Assembly: GCA_017449525.1 (NCBI GenBank)
Contig: JAFTFL010000004.1
Span: forward strand, 62,001-126,000
DNA: 64,000 nucleotides
DNA from: Bacteroidales bacterium
GTDB lineage: Bacteria; Bacteroidota; Bacteroidia; Bacteroidales; P3
Direction: 5' to 3'
The position numbers and the translations under genes are program-made. The first letter of the stretch is position 1. Each line of letters opens with the position of its first letter. Under the pieces are notes generated by a model, which made no database searches, was not told the origin of the DNA, and saw nothing but the letters and a program-made list of their open reading frames with translations. Shown here piece after piece: positions 59,535-64,000 of the stretch.

Positions 59535-60566
59535 TTATAAAATATATGGAGAGGATGTGCGGTGTGCTGCTTGGATAATTTGTCCCGAACTGCGCGTGCC
59601 GATGGTGTTGTGCCATACGGAGTGTTGTGGTCGGGTTGGCTTGGAAAGGGACAGTGAGGTAGTGAGAAGTATGAGAAGACCTATTTGGTACTTGTTCACT
59701 GGCTTGTGCAGCAGGCTGCACGGTTGTGCCTGTGGTTCTGAATGGGGGTTCTTGGGGTAGGAACGTCTGCCTTTTCCTGTCGGTGCAGGAGGCAGAGCGA
59801 GGTTGCCGTCGGCGTTGCGCTGAGAGGAGCAAGGCTGCGGAGAGGGTACGGTGGATTCATGGTGGGTGTGGATAGTATGTACTGCGGCCGTGCAGGCCGC
59901 TTGCGATGAGCTACGTGCCAGGGCTACGCAGTCGTCAATCAGCTCGGCCAGTTTTGTACCAGCTATGCTGCGTTGGCTGCCTGCCGGACGTCGCCCCTCC
60001 TGGATGTTGGCGGCTCGTCTCCTGATGTAAGCTCGGTCGTCATTCTTCTCTGGAAAGAGGGCAAGTGCCATGGCGTTGGGGGTGGTCTTGTAGAGAGGCT
60101 GGGCATTGCCTCTGCCGTTGAGGGTGAGGTAGCCCATGATGTGGAGGAAAGGGAATGTGCAGAAGCCGTAGGTTTGCTTCTCGGCACAGTCTCGTTTCAA
60201 GTCAGTCCAGAGCTGTTTTTGCACAGCAGGTCTCTGCTTGTCGAGAAAGGGGTTTGTAAGCACCAGCTGAAAGAGTACTTTCATTTGGTTGAGGGTCAGC
60301 GCGCCGCGCTCTTTGCAGAGCAGTGGCTCGGTGAGTTCAAGGAAGGAGTAGATGCTGTTGAGGATTTTGGTCTGCTCGTCGTAGACGGTGGGGTTCGACA
60401 CGTGTTCGCGTAGGTAGATTCTCATCATGCGCTGCAATTCGCCCGCAGGTATTTTTCCGTCGGGTCCCAGCGTGATGGAGAGGCTTACGAGCTGTTCGGG
60501 GTCAACATGTTGTAACATGTCGGAGTAGGATTCGATTAGGTGGATACATTTGTTTTGAGTGCTCAT
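59535..60566 (-). CDS. hypothetical cytoplasmic protein with an atypical C-terminal tail
   Basis: The 343-aa product starts MSTQNKCIHLIESYSDMLQHV. Residues 1-215 are helical and look like an ordinary soluble domain (PEQLVSLSITLGPDGKIPAGELQRMMRIYLREHV, ELTEPLLCKERGALTLNQMKVLFQLVLTNPFL). From about 230 on, composition shifts to Ser/Pro/His/Gln-rich text with a short hydrophobic run (KYQIGLLILLTTSLSLS). The shift could mark an old frameshift or a low-complexity tail. No family recognised. Confidence 0.55.
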   Translation of the reverse strand: MSTQNKCIHLIESYSDMLQHVDPEQLVSLSITLGPDGKIPAGELQRMMRIYLREHVSNPTVYDEQTKILNSIYSFLELTEPLLCKERGALTLNQMKVLFQLVLTNPFLDKQRPAVQKQLWTDLKRDCAEKQTYGFCTFPFLHIMGYLTLNGRGNAQPLYKTTPNAMALALFPEKNDDRAYIRRRAANIQEGRRPAGSQRSIAGTKLAELIDDCVALARSSSQAACTAAVHTIHTHHESTVPSPQPCSSQRNADGNLALPPAPTGKGRRSYPKNPHSEPQAQPCSLLHKPVNKYQIGLLILLTTSLSLSKPTRPQHSVWHNTIGTRSSGQIIQAAHRTSSPYIL

Positions 60567-60784
60567 AGATAGTTTTTTTGGTTGAACAGAAAGTGCATAA
60601 GCTGGTGAGCGTATGGCGACATGCTGAGGCATGTGGAAAAGGGATGTGTGGGCGAAACTCCTCCTTGGGGAGCTTCATAGCTGGTGATTCTCCCACTGCA
60701 AACCCGTTGCAAGGGAGGCAAAGAGCGTTGGCCAACTGGCCGACAAGGAAATGGAATATGTGGTGCCCTTTGCTTTCATGGCTG
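60567..60784. other. leader region of the unknown gene
   Basis: About 215 bp between the start codon at 60566 and the -7 box at 60785-60792. It would be transcribed as a long 5' leader. No clear hairpin or small ORF stands out. Confidence 0.4.
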
Positions 60785-60792
60785 CAAAAGTA
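60785..60792 (-). promoter_or_regulatory. -7 box of the unknown gene at 59535-60566
   Basis: TACTTTTG followed by C on the minus strand fits TAnnTTTG; no -33 TTTG at the expected distance. Confidence 0.45.
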
Positions 60793-60940
60793 TATATTTT
60801 TCCCAGCATGGAAGCGGCTTGTGGCGTAGAAAATTTTTGTCGATTTGCGTGTGGTTGACATTCTGCATATTGTGCGATTGGATCGTGTTGTGCGGTTCGC
60901 CCCGAGGGGAACAGCCGTTGCCCATGTGGGCGTTTTTTCG

Positions 60941-61191
60941 TACCTTTGCAAGGCGTTATATTCTGCGCCGTGGGCGGTAGGTTGCGCGCCGAGGCGGTGC
61001 CTTTCTCCAGCAGATTTTCTTTCCTCTTCTATTGAGCATCCGAGCCTGAGCCGTACGGCATGGGCACTCACGCCGTGCGGCTCGTGGCCTTTCGTGCAGC
61101 GATAGTGTTGTTCCACATCTTGTTGTGCGCTCCCTATGCCGTGCGGCATAGGGCTGTGTGCTGCAGGACAGTTCGCAGTCTCCCGTACGGC
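60941..61191 (+). repeat. intergenic element A: promoter plus 22-bp-phased GCCGTRCGGC palindromes
   Basis: A -7 box TACCTTTG (60941-60948) has GTTG 20 bp upstream, near the -33 consensus. At +63 comes TCTCCAGCAG...CTATTGAGC, shared with the element at 44759. Palindromes follow at 61050-61059 (GCCGTACGGC), 61072-61081 and 61138-61147 (GCCGTGCGGC) and 61182-61191 (CCCGTACGGC): starts 22, 66 and 44 bp apart. The third is embedded in 10-bp arms (61132-61153) that would make a strong RNA hairpin. No coding region seen. Confidence 0.72.
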
Positions 61192-61228
61192 ACAGATCGT
61201 CCATCCGTAGGGCTTGAGGGCGGACACA

Positions 61229-61260
61229 TTTGGCCGTATGGGGAAAAAGATGTACCTTTG
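61229..61260 (+). promoter_or_regulatory. consensus promoter of tnaA
   Basis: TTTG (61229-61232), a 20-bp spacer and TACCTTTG (61253-61260) match the Bacteroidota promoter exactly. Initiation near 61267 gives a leader of about 215 nt before tnaA. Confidence 0.85.
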
Positions 61261-61268
61261 CAGTCGCA

Positions 61269-61352
61269 ATGATGACACAACGCTGCCTCCATAGCAAAAG
61301 TTTCGGTCTGCTCTTCCTGAACATCAAGAAGAGAGACGTCTTTGCAGCGTAG
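61269..61352 (+). CDS. possible 27-codon leader ORF upstream of tnaA
   Basis: The ORF starts at the predicted transcription start (ATG ATG), so it would be nearly leaderless. The peptide begins MMTQRCLHSKSFGLLFLNIK and ends KRDVFAA before TAG. It contains no Trp, unlike E. coli TnaC, so a tryptophan-arrest mechanism is not supported by composition. It may be a chance ORF; position is the only support. Confidence 0.3.
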   Translation: MMTQRCLHSKSFGLLFLNIKKRDVFAA

Positions 61353-61407
61353 TGTAGCCCTCAGCAGGGGGCGTGTGGCGCGAGGGTTCAGCCACGCGTG
61401 CGCAATT

Positions 61408-61430
61408 GGGCAACAGGAAGCCTGTCGCCC
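61408..61430 (+). promoter_or_regulatory. stem-loop in the tnaA leader
   Basis: Arms GGGCAACAGG / CCTGTCGCCC pair at nine of ten positions around a 3-nt loop, 51 bp before the tnaA ATG. It could be an attenuator or a structure affecting initiation. Confidence 0.45.
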
Positions 61431-61481
61431 GCACTATTGGATGCCAATCATTTATTCATTAACCACATAAAAGTTACAACT

Positions 61482-62855
61482 ATGCAATTACCATTTGCCG
61501 AGTCTTGGAAAATCAAGATGGTGGAACCTATCCGCAAAAGCACCCGAGAGGAACGTGAGAAGTGGCTGGCCGAAGCCCACAACAATGTGTTCATGCTCAA
61601 GAGCGAGCAGGTGTATATCGACCTGTTGACCGACAGTGGTACAGGGTCGATGAGCGACCGCCAGTGGGCTGCCATGATGTTGGGCGACGAGAGCTACGCC
61701 GGTGCACGTTCGTTTTTCCACTTCCAGGAGACCGTGCAACGCCTCACAGGCTTCAAGTATGTCATCCCCACTCACCAGGGTCGCGCCGCCGAGAACGTGC
61801 TCTTCTCCCACTTAGTGAAAGCAGGCAACGTGGTGCCGGGCAACGCCCACTTCGATACTACGAAAGGCCACATCGAGTTCCGCAAAGCCACGGCCATCGA
61901 CGTTACCGTGGACGAAGCCAAGGACACACAGCTCGAAATCCCCTTCAAGGGCAACGTCAGCCTTGAAAAACTGGAGAAGGTGCTGAAAGAGAACCAGGGC
62001 AACGTACCCTTCATGGTGCTCACCGTTACCAACAACACCGTAGGCGGCCAGCCCGTCAGCATGCAGAACATCCGTGAGACCTGCGAACTGTGCCACAAGT
62101 ATGGAGTGCCCGTCAACATGGATAGCGCCCGTTTTGCAGAGAACGCCTACTTCATCAAAACCCGCGAGAAAGGCTATGAGAACAAGACCATCAAGGAGAT
62201 CGCCCGCGAGATGTTCTCCTATGTGGACAGCATGACCATGAGTGCAAAGAAGGACGGTCTGGTCAACATGGGAGGCTTCATAGCCACTAACAAAGAGGAG
62301 TGGTACGAAGGTGCGAAGGCATTCTGCATCCCCTTCGAGGGCTTCCTCACCTACGGTGGTATGAACGGCCGCGACCTCGAGGCTTTGGCCGTTGGTCTGG
62401 ATGAGAACACCGAATTTGACATGCTCGACACTCGTATCCAGCAGGTACAGTACCTCGCCAAGAAACTCGACGAGTACGGCATCCCCTACCAGCGCCCTGC
62501 CGGTGGCCACGCCATCTTTGTGGACGCTGACCGCGTACTCGACCAGATACCCAAGGAGGAGTTCCCCGCACAGACCCTCACTTGTGAACTCTACCTCGAA
62601 GCCGGCATCCGCGCCTGCGAAATAGGCTATCTCCTGGCCGACCGCGACCCCGTTACGCGCGAAAACCGCTTCGGCGGCAACGACTTTGTACGTCTCTGCA
62701 TCCCGCGCCGCGTCTACACCAACAACCACATGGATGTTATCGCAGCCGCCCTAAAGAACGTCTACGACCGTCGCCACGAAGTAAAGCGCGGAGTCCGCAT
62801 CACCTGGGAGGCCGAGCTCATGCGCCACTTCACCGTGCAGCTTGAACGCCTGTAA
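61482..62855 (+). CDS. tnaA: tryptophanase
   Basis: The 457-aa PLP enzyme cleaves tryptophan to indole, pyruvate and ammonia. It starts MQLPFAESWKIKMVEPIRKST, as in Bacteroides tryptophanases. Family motifs are YIDLLTDSGTGSMSDRQWAAMM, THQGRAAEN, MDSARFAENAYFIK and the PLP lysine in TMSAKKDGLVNMGGF. It is called tryptophanase rather than tyrosine phenol-lyase because GIRACEIGYLL has Ile where TPL carries the tyrosine-specific Arg (MERG). The earlier frame start at 61398 only adds leader sequence. Monocistronic, with its own promoter and terminator. Confidence 0.93.
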   Translation: MQLPFAESWKIKMVEPIRKSTREEREKWLAEAHNNVFMLKSEQVYIDLLTDSGTGSMSDRQWAAMMLGDESYAGARSFFHFQETVQRLTGFKYVIPTHQGRAAENVLFSHLVKAGNVVPGNAHFDTTKGHIEFRKATAIDVTVDEAKDTQLEIPFKGNVSLEKLEKVLKENQGNVPFMVLTVTNNTVGGQPVSMQNIRETCELCHKYGVPVNMDSARFAENAYFIKTREKGYENKTIKEIAREMFSYVDSMTMSAKKDGLVNMGGFIATNKEEWYEGAKAFCIPFEGFLTYGGMNGRDLEALAVGLDENTEFDMLDTRIQQVQYLAKKLDEYGIPYQRPAGGHAIFVDADRVLDQIPKEEFPAQTLTCELYLEAGIRACEIGYLLADRDPVTRENRFGGNDFVRLCIPRRVYTNNHMDVIAAALKNVYDRRHEVKRGVRITWEAELMRHFTVQLERL

Positions 62856-62876
62856 TAACAATAATTAAATATGAAA

Positions 62877-62912
62877 GGCGAGCCTAACTAATAGGGCTCG
62901 CCCTATCTTTTT
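62877..62912 (+). terminator. terminator after tnaA
   Basis: Perfect 8-bp arms GGCGAGCC / GGCTCGCC with a 10-nt loop, followed by CTATCTTTTTA, a T-rich tail. Confidence 0.85.
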
Positions 62913-62922
62913 ATAGGCTGTC

Positions 62923-64000
62923 ATGAGAAAATGTTTCAGATTTACAGTAGCGATAGGCTTGTTCATAGTATCAAATGTCCTGTACGCGCAAACCGAGATA
63001 TCCGGTGTTGTCAGAGATGCACTTAATGGAAGTCGCATCCCGTATGCCAAACTATGGTTCATTGATAATGGTGTGGTCTTTTCGTGTGATGGAAAGGGAG
63101 AGTATTGCTTTGTGCTGCCGAAGAATATGAGGAATGAAAAGGTGGCCATAGAGTGCTATGGATATGCTTCGGATACCCTAATGGCTCGCCAGTTGATGAA
63201 AAACTCGACCGTAGAGTTGTCGCCATTGCCGCGTGAGCTGCGTGTTGTGACCGTCAGACCTCAACAGACCCCTCTGTCAGTACTTGCAGAGGCTTTTGCT
63301 CGGGTGGAACAAAACTTTCATGCAGATACTACCATAGGCCTGTTCCAAGACTTCCGCTTTGCAACACTGGATGGGAAAGCCTATTTGAAGAAGCAGCAGG
63401 CATGCAAGTTGATGCACTATGGCTATGATGAGAGCCGTATACCTGCTGCACGGCGGAAAAAGCTAATCAAGAAGTATCTGAAAGGTCGTCCAGTAAAAGA
63501 TTATATTGAGAAAGAGTACCTCGATGTGGACTCAAGTCTCTTTTGGGCGGACACCATGATGTTGAGGAAGTATATGGAAAATCGCTACTACTGGCCAATT
63601 GCTGTGATAGAGGAGAATTTGGTATTAACTATGAATACTCCCATCAATCCGCCCTATTCGAACTGGGTAGCAAGATACGCGCTATATAATGTGTATGCAG
63701 GCAGCAAAATAGAGATGAATAGGCGAGAAGACAGCTCGATGTACTATACTATATACTTATATGACAGCATAGGTGATGATTATCGCGATACGACCGAGTA
63801 CCACGTTGAGTACCCTTCGATGGCCATCTCGTATGGCAGTACTTGCTTCAAAGAGACTGAGATAAAGCCTTACCAAAAGATGGGATTTGTGGACAGAAAT
63901 TATTATGATACGGTAGTAGTATGGGCATCTGCCTACTACAGTTACTCGAAGGTGGACGGGAAATATGCTCTTGATTCGATGGGCTGCCGTTATAAGCGCA
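62923..64000 (+). CDS. exported carboxypeptidase-regulatory-like domain protein, 3' end beyond the window
   Basis: The frame is open from ATG 62923 to the window end (359 codons). It has a signal peptide (RFTVAIGLFIVSNVLYAQ), then a transthyretin/CarboxypepD_reg-like domain (TEISGVVRDALNGSRIPYAKLWFIDNGVVFSCDGKGEYCFVLP) of the kind that opens many Bacteroidota surface proteins. The next 250 residues are Tyr/Asp/Lys-rich without a recognised domain. TonB-dependent-receptor features do not appear in the visible part. Function unknown. Confidence 0.75.
   Translation, partial: MRKCFRFTVAIGLFIVSNVLYAQTEISGVVRDALNGSRIPYAKLWFIDNGVVFSCDGKGEYCFVLPKNMRNEKVAIECYGYASDTLMARQLMKNSTVELSPLPRELRVVTVRPQQTPLSVLAEAFARVEQNFHADTTIGLFQDFRFATLDGKAYLKKQQACKLMHYGYDESRIPAARRKKLIKKYLKGRPVKDYIEKEYLDVDSSLFWADTMMLRKYMENRYYWPIAVIEENLVLTMNTPINPPYSNWVARYALYNVYAGSKIEMNRREDSSMYYTIYLYDSIGDDYRDTTEYHVEYPSMAISYGSTCFKETEIKPYQKMGFVDRNYYDTVVVWASAYYSYSKVDGKYALDSMGCRYKR

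Noticed and set aside
58834-59832. 332-codon minus-strand ORF overlapping DUF456
   Set aside because: It lies in another frame over a well-supported DUF456 gene and has low-complexity Arg/His/Pro composition.
61482-62855. Tyrosine phenol-lyase
   Set aside because: The tyrosine-specific Arg of TPL (MERG) is Ile here (CEIG), and the overall sequence matches Bacteroides tryptophanases.

Overview
The window comes from a Bacteroidota genome, most likely an anaerobic member of the order Bacteroidales outside the genus Bacteroides. Four things support this. The promoters follow the Bacteroidota form TTTG-N19-21-TAnnTTTG, and Shine-Dalgarno sites are scarce. Lineage-typical genes are present: the DUF4175 coiled-coil protein, a PorV/PorQ-like barrel with an HhH/ComEA-like partner, a long RlhA-type U32 enzyme, and bS21. 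An M14 carboxypeptidase carries a C-terminal type IX secretion sorting domain. Tryptophanase and 3-aminobutyryl-CoA ammonia-lyase point to amino-acid fermentation.

Layout. 1-9844 (+): end of a foldase, a LytM/M23 protein with an unusual repeat-bearing N-terminus, dxr, two envelope proteins and the DUF4175 protein. 10046-12483 (-): smpB, lysC and a short Cas4-like nuclease. 12879-14085 (+): xerC and hpf. 14210-16895 (-): aspartate aminotransferase, an MntP-like membrane protein and ksgA. 16984-21397: O-antigen ligase (+), then OmpA-like protein, glycosyltransferase and purN (-). 21682-23941 (+): acpP-fabF-rnc. 24526-27284 is an accessory island with a papain-fold/LPD3-like toxin gene and a decayed IS3-type transposase. 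27285-36977 (-): TPR protein, mazG, bifunctional relA/spoT, recA, tRNA-Ser(GGA), rlhA-like gene, rpsU and rpmB. 37324-38922 (+): mutY and ssb. 39037-44651 (-): pgi, an abundant-type OmpA protein, a repeat-rich intergenic stretch and a patatin/barrel protein. 45123-46443 (+): small winged-helix protein and radical SAM enzyme. 46559-50451 (-): five envelope-associated genes (zinc-ribbon TPR, membrane protein, SPFH+GYF protein, YidD-like protein, membrane-anchored protein). 50613-60566 (-): HTH protein, a chain of pgm, GT2, M14 peptidase and GtrA, then kal, a lipoprotein, a CoA-transferase A subunit, DUF456 and an unknown. 61482-64000 (+): tnaA and a truncated carboxypeptidase-regulatory-domain protein.

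The most striking signal is non-coding. Three intergenic regions (6047-6316 on -, 44759-45031 on +, 60941-61191 on +) each start with a Bacteroidota -7 box. Each then carries GCCGTACGGC-like palindromes locked to a 22-bp register, with first and last sites exactly 132 bp apart. Two of the three use the same slots (0, 1, 4, 6) when read from their promoters. I do not recognise this as a described family. Two further non-coding arrays (22-bp x4 and 44-bp x3) lie at 42157-42490.
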